Shown in pieces: positions 22,971-32,458 of a stretch of 64,000 nucleotides of DNA; positions within the stretch are counted from its first letter, which is position 1, and each line of letters begins with the position of its first letter. A model generated the notes under the pieces. The model was given only the letters and a program-made list of their open reading frames with translations, searched no databases and was not told where the DNA came from. The translations under genes and the position numbers were made by a program. Source of the DNA: Polytrichum commune (taxonomy: Eukaryota > Streptophyta > Polytrichopsida > Polytrichales > Polytrichaceae); the NCBI GenBank assembly GCA_950295325.1, contig OX485804.1, forward strand, positions 44,144,001 to 44,208,000, in the 5' to 3' direction.

Positions 22971-23019
22971 AATTCACGTCGGTCTCCTTCGGAAACCGAA
23001 GTTGTTATTATTATTATTA
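22971..23019 (+). other. LINE 3' terminus: TTCACGTCGG, hairpin, ATT repeat
   Basis: CTTCGG (22987-22992) pairs with CCGAAG (22996-23001) around an AAA loop, followed by GTTGTTATT and further ATT units to the duplication. Non-LTR elements of stringent type recognise such 3' structures. That role is inferred from the shared ends at 4201, 13088 and 63080. Confidence 0.6.
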
Positions 23020-23037
23020 TTCTAGTATAATGTGACA
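23020..23037. repeat. Right target-site duplication of the LINE
   Basis: Identical 18-bp copy of 18884-18901. Confidence 0.92.
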
Positions 23038-23796
23038 TTTAAGATTTGAAATGTGTGCAAATTCCATGACATAAATTGGCCTCTCTAAGCATATCACAAG
23101 TAAGGTTGATTTGCATGTCGCATTACTTTTTGCATGTACCTAGTGACCTCTAGCACTTCAAAGATAAAGTGGACCGTTTTTTAGTGGCATCATTTTGGAT
23201 AGGAGATAGTCGCGAGGTTCATTGAGGTCCGGGGTTTTGACTTGCCTACATGCAAGATAATACAAGTCAAAGTTGTGGCTTGTACGTTAGTGAATGTTGG
23301 GCCAACGTCACTACGGTACTAGCACATAATTCTATTGTTTTCCAAGTATATTTACTTAGTAATTTATAAATGTGGTACTACTACTACTACTACGACTCCC
23401 TTTAAAAATTGAGAACCCATCTTTATTACTTGTTACCGAAATCTTGCGTGGACCACACCAATTTTCTTACCTCATAAATAAACACTACAAAAGTCCATGT
23501 GAGGGTGGTACGAATGTACAATCTCAACAACTTTAATGAGAGAATGGGGGGGAAAGATGAAGGATTGTATGCTTTTTTGGAGTATTTAAACCAAAATAGG
23601 AGTCCAATCATCCAATGCATGCTACTCATTTATCACAATTAGGTCTCCGGGACTAGTTTAGAATAAGTGGACAAGAGCAATGATGTTGGACTCATATAAT
23701 GTAGGTCAATGCATGGGTTCGATACACAATATCAATATCGGCATAAAATCACTCGTCCAATCGATAACGGTTACGTGGCGGTGTGAGGTGCTTAAG
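23038..23796. other. Gene-free sequence
   Basis: Contains a short ACT repeat near 23374-23391. No gene seen. Confidence 0.4.
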
Positions 23797-24036
23797 GGGT
23801 CGAGAGAGGGTTATTGCATGCTCGTAGCTTACCTTTTCATTCATCTAACCAAACACTTTTCATGCATTCCGGAGGTTATTTGAAGTTGGGTTGGTGTCAA
23901 CATTAACTTTTGAGACCCGATTAGTGTAGTTGGAGTCATTTAAGATGAACCAAACCTCAAACTTATAGGGAGTTCAAGTTTTTATTTTGGGTGCATGAGA
24001 GGTGCACTTGTATGCGACACATTCCTCTTGGGTTGA
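23797..24036. mobile_element. TIR element, family I copy 2
   Basis: Left GAGAGAGGGTTATTGCATGC, right ATGAGAGGTGCACTTGTATG followed by CATTCCTC, in inverted relation to the left end. About 240 bp, with only the ends shared with 18487-18883. Confidence 0.45.
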
Positions 24037-24246
24037 GGGGCTTGGTTTCTCCTCTAATTGGGCGTGTCCTTTGTTCTTCTCCACCATTGTGACATTGGCG
24101 ATTGTATTTTGTTTAACAACAACAATAACAACAACAATAGTATCAATGTCAAAACACCTACCCAACATGCGACTAAATTGTAACCGAATTGCAATCAATG
24201 TATATGACAACATGAGAGACTCTTTGTTAACCCAAGTTGTGATATG

Positions 24247-24657
24247 CACGGGGAGGTCACTTCATTGTCAAGTTGACACCACGTGCGGACAAAGTTTGCT
24301 ACCCCTATATTACATGCCATATATAATTTTAAAATTTATGATATTTTTTCTACATATACATAACCATTGATAGTATCTTTTGTATACATTTTTTGAAATT
24401 TTTAGTCATCTTTATTTTTTTAGTAATTTTTTTAGTTCAATTCTGTGTCATTCTAGTTAGAAACGGTATGTTTTATGAAAAAAACAAATCATCAAATTTA
24501 GTTACCACTTTTAACTATGTCATAGGTACTGTGTATATCTACTCATGAAAAACATTTGATAAAATTTTGACCCATTTTGGTGGTGCAACTTACCAAAAGA
24601 AGATTTTTTTTAGTCGCACGTGGTGTTCAACTTGACAATGGAGTGATCCCCCCCGTG
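24247..24657. mobile_element. hAT-type MITE with perfect 8-bp target duplication
   Basis: GTGATATG occurs at 24239-24246 and 24658-24665. The 411-bp element has inverted ends of nearly 40 bp: left CACGGGGAGGTCACTTCATT, right its reverse complement with few differences, both continuing through TGTCAAGTTGA and CACCACGTGCG. 8-bp duplications and CA..TG ends are typical of hAT. No transposase is present; the interior is AT-rich. Confidence 0.85.
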
Positions 24658-24665
24658 GTGATATG

Positions 24666-25253
24666 GGTTGACACTATTGTAATACCATGTTGATAATTAG
24701 GGTAGTTTTATTTGGGTATGAAGGTCTTGCATGATTTCTAGATGCGAATGGAATCGATATTGAGGGGAGGTGTTAATTGATTAATTGGGTTTTCTGAAGT
24801 GCTATATCCTATGATGTCAAAACACTCTAGAAAGTGAATCCAATTTAATGTTTTTATTCTTTATTCTTTTTCCATTACTTCATCATTCAATATGAGTTGT
24901 GACTTGTTGGCTTGGGATTTGCAGTGTCTATGTAAACTCATCCATCATGGATAAAAGGGTTCCGGTACCAAATTGAGGGTCAAACCCCCTACAAAATTGA
25001 GGGTCAACTCATTCTCGTTCAACTTCCTCGAACTAATGTGGGGTCTCTAACAAATGATCTAAATGTGGTCATTTACATGTTATAATTCATTGCATTGTCA
25101 CCTTTGCAATGGGACGAGTTCACATAGACACCATGACTCCCCAACCTAACTTATTACTTGGTTTGGCTATGTACTTGAAGCTCATGAAGAATCTACAAAA
25201 ACATGTTAAAAATATCAATTGATTAATTTCTGACTTTAGCTAGACAAGAGTAG
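24666..25253. other. Gene-free sequence
   Basis: A short direct repeat of AAATTGAGGGTCAA lies at about 24973-25005. No gene seen. Confidence 0.4.
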
Positions 25254-25730
25254 TACACCGTTTATGGTATTTGGTGCCATGTACACTATTTGCGAAGGGC
25301 ATAAACTAGATGCCTACATGTCTCAAAGTGCCACGTTTGCTACTTGTCAACATAATACTATTCGTCAACATAAGTATTTCAAATGAGAAAACATGTGCAT
25401 TATGACATTTGGCGTAGCACATTGGGATACTTGAGATGATAGTTTTTCATTTTAGTGTGAAAGGGGATGATATTATTGAGGATACTAATACCAAGTGCCG
25501 TTTATGTACACTTTAGTCAACTTGTAGACTATTGTGTAAGATAGGCATACACCTCATCACACTACTGATCATACTCATGCCAAGATATCAGTGTGCGCAC
25601 TTGAACACCAAGTGTTGTGAGGTGACACTAACGATGAAGTTGTTGACCATTAGTGTAACCTAACATAAGTTTCAAAATAGGGTATGTTACACTACTACGC
25701 ATGTCACACTAAATACCATAAACGGGTGTA
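25254..25730. mobile_element. TIR element of about 477 bp
   Basis: Left end TACACCGTTTATGGTATTTG, right end the reverse complement of TACACCCGTTTATGGTATTT. The flanks allow a TA duplication. The right-end motif recurs at 27108 and, more diverged, near 2030 and 58830. Superfamily not assigned. Confidence 0.6.
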
Positions 25731-26053
25731 GTAATATGGGTGATGGGTGGGTGTATAAGGAAAGTATGTGGTGCCGGTTCAAGCATTTTCCCATGCTGCT
25801 CTGGTTAAGTCAAGAATATGGGGTCATGACATCATAGTGTTCTAAACTTCTAACTTTGTTGGGATGAGAAATTTTGACCTTCAATTTGCCAAGATGGCAT
25901 CATCAAAGAGACCCCCCCTCAACCCTAATATCAATCCATCCTAATTCGAACACCTCCAAGTTTAGATTATATGTTTGTTGATCCCCATTATTATATTCCC
26001 CAAACTATCATGGTAGATGGCAGAGCTCAAAAAGTTCTAACATTAAGGTAAGT
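25711..26053. repeat. Dispersed direct duplication, copy 1
   Basis: About 340 bp matching 27108-27414 at high identity, with shared blocks GACATCATAGTGTTCTAAAC, AAGATGGCATCATCA and GATCCCCATTATTATATTCC. Copy 2 lacks about 30 bp near the start and has a longer C-run. Confidence 0.8.
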
Positions 26054-26108
26054 ATTCCTAAACATACCACTCCAACATAGGTGTCTAAATTATTATTATA
26101 TTGGAATC

Positions 26109-26468
26109 ACACACATCTACACCCTGGTCTAAATCATATATGTGTTCAGCTGGGCCCCGCCCCTCCTACGCCTCCTTCACTGCCTGGTCTTCTTGCCTGC
26201 ACCTGTGTGGGAACCAATGTGACAATACCCAGTCAAAATTACAAATATTTAAGTTAACATCACTTTCATTATTCCCAAGTTAACTGATGGACTTCCTTCA
26301 CATGCCAAAGGAGCTTAATGGCTTAAGTGACCGGGTATTGTCACATTGGTTCCCAACGGGGAAGAGTTCCCACGCAGGTGCGGGCAGGAAGACCGGGCAG
26401 TGAAGGAGGTGTAGGAGGGGCAGGGCCCAACCGAACACAGATGTGATCTAGCCCGGGGCCACATCTAC
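26109..26468. mobile_element. Foldback element with arms of about 125 bp
   Basis: The arm 26109-26232 is the inverted complement of about 26325-26462. Shared blocks in the left-arm sense are GGGCCCCGCCCCTCCTACGC and GGAACCAATGTGACAATACC. The loop is about 95 bp. The right arm has an extra block of about 15 bp and the arms differ at scattered sites. GC content is well above the surroundings. It lies between the two copies of the 340-bp duplication. Confidence 0.8.
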
Positions 26469-26615
26469 CTTATCTTACAACTTCAAGTTTGATTCAACTT
26501 GAATCACAATCCAATAAAAGAGAAATGAAAGTTGCAAACATTTTTGAGCACATGTAAGGGTCCAAATTAATTTACTAGTTTCAAATGAGAGGCAAGTAAT
26601 TGGGCCTTATGAATA

Positions 26616-27106
26616 GGGCCACTCCACACACAAAGATTGAGAGCCCATGACCGTTACACGTCAAGCACTCTTATTGGTGGAAAAGGCAAGTTCTCTTCAC
26701 ACTACGCTCAAGGGACCAACGGAGTATGTGAATGCAAGATGGATGTTAAAGTCTACATGGATTCCTACATGGCATCAATGGGTCATGTTTCATGGTCACT
26801 TGGATTATTTTCAAAAACCACCTCTTGGAGGTAGGTCTAACACAAAACCAGGAGACCATGGCACTCCAAATGCTCACAACCGTTGGTTTAATCTATGTTA
26901 TCATGTGTGAGGAGGACCCTCATGAGTAGAGATTCATTGAAACAACGTTCGGTTGAGGGCCCGGTCACAAATGACTGCACACTATGCTTGAGGGTCCATG
27001 ACCACACCACATGATTTTGGAAGTGTGTTGAGACGGCCTTTGGACACTTTTTTTGGGCTCTCACAATTTCATGGTCACGGCTCTTGGCTTGTGTGTGAAG
27101 TGGCCC
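26616..27106. mobile_element. PIF/Harbinger-type MITE, family A copy 2
   Basis: About 491 bp, GGGCCACTCCACACAC to GTGTGTGAAGTGGCCC, collinear with copies 1 and 3 (ACGTCAAGCACTCTTATTGG, ATGGCATCAATGGGTCATGT, TTGGGCTCTCACAATTTCAT). The right flank TAA runs directly into the 27108 duplication. Confidence 0.8.
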
Positions 27107-27107
27107 T

Positions 27108-27414
27108 AATACCATAAACGGGTGCGTGTATAAGGAAAAGTCAGTGGTGCCGGTTCATGCAAGAATACGGGGCCATGACATCATAGTGTTCTAAACTTCT
27201 AAATTTGTTGGGATGAGAAATTTGACCTTCGATTTGCCAAGATGGCATCATCATAGAGGACCCCCCCCCCACCCACCCCTAATATTACTCCATCTTATTT
27301 CAGACACCTCCAAGTTTAGATTATATGTTCGTTGATCCCCATTATTATATTCCCCCAACTATCAGGGTAGATGGCAGAGCTCAAAAAGCTCTAACATCAA
27401 GGAGGGTAAGTGCT
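27108..27414. repeat. Dispersed direct duplication, copy 2
   Basis: Second copy of 25711-26053, about 1.4 kb downstream in the same orientation. It begins with the CCATAAACGGGTG end motif of the element at 25254. Confidence 0.8.
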
Positions 27415-27677
27415 CCTCACGGTAAGGTAGATGTGTGTTATTTTGACACTTTTTTGTCAACGCACCCATGTTAAATTGGTTCACTCAATTCAACCCCTAG
27501 CCCATGTAACATGATAGATTTAAAGCCGCATCCTTTTAAATCAAACATTAGGGAACCACATTATGAGAAATGTTGAACTTCGTATTAACTTGTGTGTATT
27601 CATATTGCATGTAATGTTGGTGACTACAATAGTAACGGAGTCCATTTTTACACGTGACGTTTGTCAACAAGATTAAA

Positions 27678-27683
<6 letters not shown>

Positions 27684-27709
<26 letters not shown>
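27684..27709 (+). repeat. (GT)n microsatellite
   Basis: Thirteen GT units touching the terminus of the MITE at 27712. Confidence 0.9.
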
Positions 27710-27711
27710 TG

Positions 27712-28218
27712 GGGGCACTTCAAACTATGGGCCGAAGGTCGAGAGGCTGTCGATTTTCACCAATTAGATTGCAAGAAACCAAGATTTTGGCCTCTTGACC
27801 TTGCACACCAGAGGCCAAAGTCCAAAGGTTGTCGTCTTCTAAAATGCCTGCATGGTAGTACTTTTTTACTAAGGCGATGGACTCTCGAAGGAAGTTTGTG
27901 TTAGACAGGGATGGAAACCCAAACTATGGTTGAGAAGCCATCGTTTTTTTTTCACAAAATTAAAAAAAAAAACTAACAAGATCTTGGCAGTTAGATTGGA
28001 TGGATTATATTGAGTAGGGAATAAAGTGTGATGCTTTGTACAAATGATATGGGTTTGGACTTTGGACTTGGCCTTTGGAGGCTTCACACTTTGCCTGGCC
28101 GAAGACTCCAATTCCTATATTTTATTGGCTATTTTCAGCCCATTTCTTTGGACTCTCAACAAAGTTTGGCCATTCAATCCCACGGCCTCTTAAGTTGGAG
28201 GGCCATAGTGTGAAGCAA
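27712..28218. mobile_element. MITE family B, copy in inverted orientation
   Basis: Runs from GGGGGCACTTCAAACTATGG to GGGCCATAGTGTGAAGCAAC and is the reverse complement of the element at 29857-30396, including blocks CCAAACTATGGTTGAGA, TTGGACTTGGCCTTTGGAGG and CTCAACAAAGTTTGGCCATT. The right border is decayed. Confidence 0.7.
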
Positions 28219-29513
28219 CTATAATAAATGGTTATTATATGTGAAGGGACCAAAATAATATGTGTCGGAATTGGATTTTTGACGAAAAAAATGCATGCTT
28301 CTACCTTAGTTGTCGTGTTTTGGAAGTGTACCATCAATGTAAGTCCCTATGCCTCATGTGGCTAGCTAGTTTGGGCATGTAAATTAAACTCTTAGCACGA
28401 TTGAGTAAGTTAGTTTGTGAATGTGTGTGCATATCACACGTGAACAAGCCATTATACGGATAAAGACTTCGCCAACTAGCAATTGTTGAAAATACGGGCA
28501 ATAGCTCACTTTCTTGTGCTTTTGTCATGGTCGAAGGCACATTGGAATTTTATTGTTTTGTAATAAGTTGTAAACTTGTACTACAAGTGCCTCACAAACA
28601 AAGTCTCAAACACAACACGCGCTCTTCGACCTGAAATGAGCGTTGGCTCGGTTGGCCTTCTAAGAAAAGAAAAAGTGTTGCCCTACTGCATGTGAACACT
28701 TCTAGCTCCACATGCAATTTTGATTGTGAGATGAGACTGACAATCATAAAATCTAGTTAGTGATTGTGAATCAATTTTTTTATCACGTCAACTTTTCTAA
28801 AAGGTTGAGATACAATTAACTTAATAGGTCAAAGTGAAAATTCTCTTCCTCAATAAACAAACACTTTGTCTCTCCCAATTATATCAGCCTGACGAACTTT
28901 AGATGGCCACTATATTTTGCACACATAGTTAAATCTTATCATAGTATTCTAAAATTTTTGGTGTCCATCAAGCATTGCCATGGACCACTTGAACATGGAT
29001 GTGCGATTAAGAAGAGGAACCACAATAACGCTTAAGTAAATGCCACAATTCTTCATAGCTCGTACATATCAGATACATGGGTGTAATTCAGTTTGTTTTT
29101 CGTGTTTTCCAATTTCTATTGATTATATCTACACATCAAAACATGCATTGCACTAGCAAATCGACGACGAAGTGTAAGCAAAAATAATAATTGGAAACTA
29201 GACTTTCCCCGATCTACTTATGGTTATCAAAAGTGTATGTTTAGTTGAAAACATGAGTCCTCCCCCCAATTGAGTTCAATTTGTGTGTGTGGAGTGGTTG
29301 ATAAAATTTGATAACGCAATCTAGTCTCTTGTAAACACGTATCTTTATTGTTAATCATTTTTTGATTCTCAACACACCAAACCACGCACCAATCAAATAT
29401 GATGTCTGGTTAAGAAAAGTAAGCAAAAAACACCCGCATACCTTACCCAAGAGGTTGAATTTCAAATGATCGTGGTTCGAATCTGACCGCTTATGGTTTG
29501 CGATTCAGGTAAC
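28219..29513. other. Gene-free sequence with SINE fragments
   Basis: A SINE 3' tail fragment is at about 28638-28677 (GAGCGTTGGCTCGGTTGGCC). A pol III B-box-like GTGGTTCGAATCTGACC is at about 29472-29488 with no complete tRNA around it. No gene seen. Confidence 0.45.
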
Positions 29514-29516
29514 TAA

Positions 29517-29853
29517 GGGTCGGTTCACACGAGGTCCCAAATCCTAAGTCCCAAGTCACTCGAAATCAATCCGTGTATCTCAACCACTGAGAGCATGGAA
29601 GTTGGGACATACCACTTCACATGGGTCCCAAGTCCTAAGTCCAAGTGCGACATGGATGTCTACATGGCAACATTTTTTGTAGGTGAGTCTTGGGACTCGT
29701 GTTGAGCAAAAAGCTTGACCCAAGTCTCCACACAAGTCCCCCGATCATTTTTGCATAGACTAATCAAGATCCCACTCTATTGATAATGAAACCATATTTC
29801 TTGCTCCTTTGAGGCTCAAAAGTTGGGACTGGGGACCCCATATGAACCTGCCC
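29517..29853. mobile_element. PIF/Harbinger-type MITE, family C
   Basis: 337 bp, left end GGGTCGGTTCACACGAGGTC, right end the reverse complement of GGGCAGGTTCATATGGGGTC. TAA at 29514-29516 and 29854-29856. The right duplication is shared as the left flank of the next MITE. Confidence 0.8.
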
Positions 29854-29856
29854 TAA

Positions 29857-30396
29857 GGGCCGCTTCACACTATGGACGTCCAAGTCGAGAGGCTGTGGGA
29901 TTGAATGGCCAAACTTTGTTGAGAGTCCAAAGAAACGGGTTGAAAGTAGCCAATAAACTATAGGAATTGGAGCCTTTGGCTAGGCATAGTGTGAAACCTT
30001 TGGCCATGAACTCCCACGGCCTCTCGACTTGGACAACCATAGTGTGAATCCTCCAAAGGCCAAGCCCAAAGTCCAAAGGAAGAAGAAGCATCCCACTCTA
30101 TCCCCTGCCCAAAACAACCCCTCCAATCTAACGACCAAGATCTTCTTAGTTTTTGATTTTTTGAATGAAACAAAAATCGACGCTCTCTCAACCATAGTTT
30201 GGGTTTCCATTCCTGCCCGACCCAAACTTCCTTCCTTGGTCAAAAAGTACTGTCACGCATACATTTTGGAGAGCGAGAACCTTTGGACTTTGGCCTCTAG
30301 CGTGCAGGGTCGAGGGACCTAATTCTTGGTTTCTTACAACTTGATTGGTGGAATATTGACGGCCTCTCGACCTTCGGCCATAGTGTCAACCGGCCC
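29857..30396. mobile_element. PIF/Harbinger-type MITE, family B
   Basis: 540 bp, left end GGGCCGCTTCACACTATGG, right end the reverse complement of GGGCCGGTTGACACTATGGC. Flanked by TAA and TTA. A subterminal copy of the end (CTCTCGACTTGGACAACCAT) lies inside at about 30022, so the element has repeated ends. An inverted relative is at 27712-28218. Confidence 0.8.
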
Positions 30397-30654
30397 TTAA
30401 GTTACAAAATGTTTGTCAATCATAGCACAAGCTTGTATGCAACTTTTGGGGACATGAATCATGAACACGAACGTTAATAAATGGCCGAGGATGCCCCTTT
30501 GACTCAACCTTGCATTAATGTGTTCAAATAAATAAACATATATACATTGATTTGTAGCTAAGCAACTAGACTGTCAGCAAACCTGAAGTAAGAGACAAGG
30601 CTACATTAATAAGGTTAGTATCCATGGTATTCGGGACTCATTCGGGACAGGCTA

Positions 30655-31105
30655 GGGCCCGGGGAGAACCGGCGGTTAGTTACACATGAACCGGTGGAGT
30701 TTGAGAAATAACCGGTTCAGTGCTTGGAGAGATTTTTGGGCACACTAATTGGTCGAGATCCTAGTGTTTGCAAGTCCAACCGGTTACATGTTGACATCCT
30801 CCGGTTTTCCTTTATGAAATTGGGGTATATTATGTAAATTCCTTTAAAACGAACGGTAATTCTCCTGCAGTTTTGAACTTCAACCGGTTCATTTGTAACT
30901 AACTGCCGGTTCTCCCCCCGATCATTGAACCGGTTGAAGTTTGAGAAATAACCGGTTGAAGTTGGAGACTTTAGGAGAATTACCGGTCATTTGAGAAGAA
31001 TCTATAGAAGAATATACCCCAAATGAATGAAAGCAAAACCGGAGGATGCCAACATGTAACCGGTTGGATTTAGAATCACTAGGATCTTGACCGACTATAT
31101 ATGCC
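30655..31105. mobile_element. Inverted-repeat element loaded with ACCGGTT palindromes
   Basis: The left half (about 30740-30905) and right half (about 30925-31105) are inverted copies. Examples are GATCCTAGTGTTTGCAAGTC against a reversed AATCACTAGGATC, and CATGTTGACATCCTCCGG against the reverse of CCGGAGGATGCCAACATG. The outer block GGGGAGAACCGGC..GTTAGTTAC is itself repeated in inverse at about 30895-30920. ACCGGTT or close variants occur about ten times. A second copy of the left-half type is at 62826-63050. No coding sequence. Confidence 0.7.
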
Positions 31106-31471
31106 CTAAAACTTCCCAGGCACTGGCTCATTAACCTTTGGTAACGAACTCTTTAGTAAAGTATATGCACTGTGGAGATGGGCTAGCGATTAGTAGTGTC
31201 TACGAAGAGTCATCCATGTCGAAGGTGAGAACATAATACTATATAAAATTGTAATGTATTATATTAGGACCTGCAAATAATTGGGTGTCAGAGACCCCAA
31301 TTAGTCTAGAGATGGTGAAATGGAAGGAATTCGGCCCTTAATCTTGTAGGGAAGATTTTTAAAGTTTTAACTAGAAGCCCCTTCATCCATGTTGGATGAG
31401 TTTATGTAGACACCACAAACCCCCGAGCATGTGCAGATAAGGGTTTGCTATTGAGGCTCTGGAATGTGTAC
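31106..31471. other. Gene-free sequence
   Basis: No feature recognised. Confidence 0.35.
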
Positions 31472-31680
31472 GGGAGAGAGAGAGAGAGAGGGAGGGAGGA
31501 AATATCGCATACAAGTGTACCTCTCATCCATCTAACATTAAAAACTTGATCCCGTATAGGTTTGTTGTCGATTCATCATCTCACATGACATCTCACTAAT
31601 TCCAACGTCCAATTGACTGAAAAAAAAGGTAACATATGGGTTGTATGCTATTTCAGCTCTCTCTCTCTCTCTCTCTCTCA
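31472..31680. mobile_element. Family I element with GA/CT microsatellite ends
   Basis: A GA run (31473-31490), then ATCGCATACAAGTGTACCTC and CATCCATCTAACATTAAAAA; the opposite end has TTGTATGCTATTTCAG and then a CT run (31655-31679). The two simple-repeat runs are inverse complements at the two termini. Related ends are at 18487 and 23797. Confidence 0.5.
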
Positions 31681-31753
31681 TATATGAATGACGTGTGGTT
31701 AGGTGAGGATCAAAGAACAAACACCGTAAAAACACATATTAAATAAAAATCGG

Positions 31754-31835
31754 ACATGTGTACATTGATTATCCCAGCTAGTGTGTGTTCCTCCGAGTAG
31801 TAACACACACTAATCGGGTAACCAATGTACACATG
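31754..31835. repeat. Near-perfect palindrome built from family E ends
   Basis: ACATGTGTACATTGATTATC...GTGTGTTCCTCCGAG (31754-31797) is followed at once by its inverse (31798-31835, ending AACCAATGTACACATG). The arms are about 38-40 bp with almost no loop. The same terminus ends the element at 17308-17541. A further inverted end is at about 31914-31946. Confidence 0.75.
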
Positions 31836-31971
31836 CTACCTAAATTGACTCTGCTTGGTAAAACATTACACTCTCATTACATAGATACTTATAGCATTGC
31901 GAAACTCCAAACAGTAACACGCACTAATTAGGGTCACCAACATACACAATTGGAACGACCAACGTACTCGA

Positions 31972-32165
31972 CCAAGAAACGAACAAACATGCACTTCCGA
32001 TAACCCTAACTAGACCAAAGAAAGTCCAATTTCCAATCCGATTTTTGTTGATGCGTCATCGAGGCTGTGTTAATGCAACACAACCTTTTGTTATGAAAAC
32101 GTAACCGGTAGAAGACGGTTGGAGTACATGGAAAACAAACCAAATAACACCCACACACACACACA
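31972..32165 (+). repeat. Third, diverged copy of the 10.1-kb duplication unit
   Basis: AACATGCACTTCCGATAACC, CAATTTCCAATCCGATTTTT and AACAAACCAAATAACACCCA follow the same order as 10101-10322. It ends in a CA microsatellite (about 32150-32167). Confidence 0.6.
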
Positions 32166-32458
32166 CATGTAACCTTATAATAAGGGACCGGGGTTTTAGG
32201 GTAGATGGGATGAGAGAGAGAGGTATGTACGCCCATCCATATATATATGTGATAAATAGTGGGTTGGGAAATGTAAAGAAAACGGGCCACAAAGTCCGGT
32301 GTGGCCATGGAGTCGTCTTCTTTGCGTCTGCATCACTCCATGCAGGGAAGGGGATGCTTCTAACTTAATTGTAGCCTTGCATGCACCGGTTTGTAATTAA
32401 CTTACCGTACTCACTCGGGCCGAAATAACTAAGAGAGGGAATTATTGCATACGAGCGT

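Larger units (their letters stand above)
18902..23019 (+). mobile_element. 5'-truncated non-LTR retrotransposon with RNase H and restriction-like endonuclease
   Basis: Flanked by perfect 18-bp duplications. The element lacks its 5' part: it starts just after the reverse transcriptase catalytic motif, at the 'KFCEWAGMDLGIPKC' block. It ends with a hairpin (22987-23001) and an ATT trinucleotide tail, with no poly(A). The order of parts is RT thumb, Cys/His motif, PCIF1-like fold, RNase H, C-x2-C-x9-H-x4-C knuckle, PD-(D/E)XK endonuclease and a 3' UTR of about 220 bp. RNase H plus a C-terminal restriction-like endonuclease is the layout described for Dualen/RandI-type elements of green algae. 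Assignment to that clade is inference, because the RT core and any 5' apurinic endonuclease are missing here. Confidence 0.85.
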
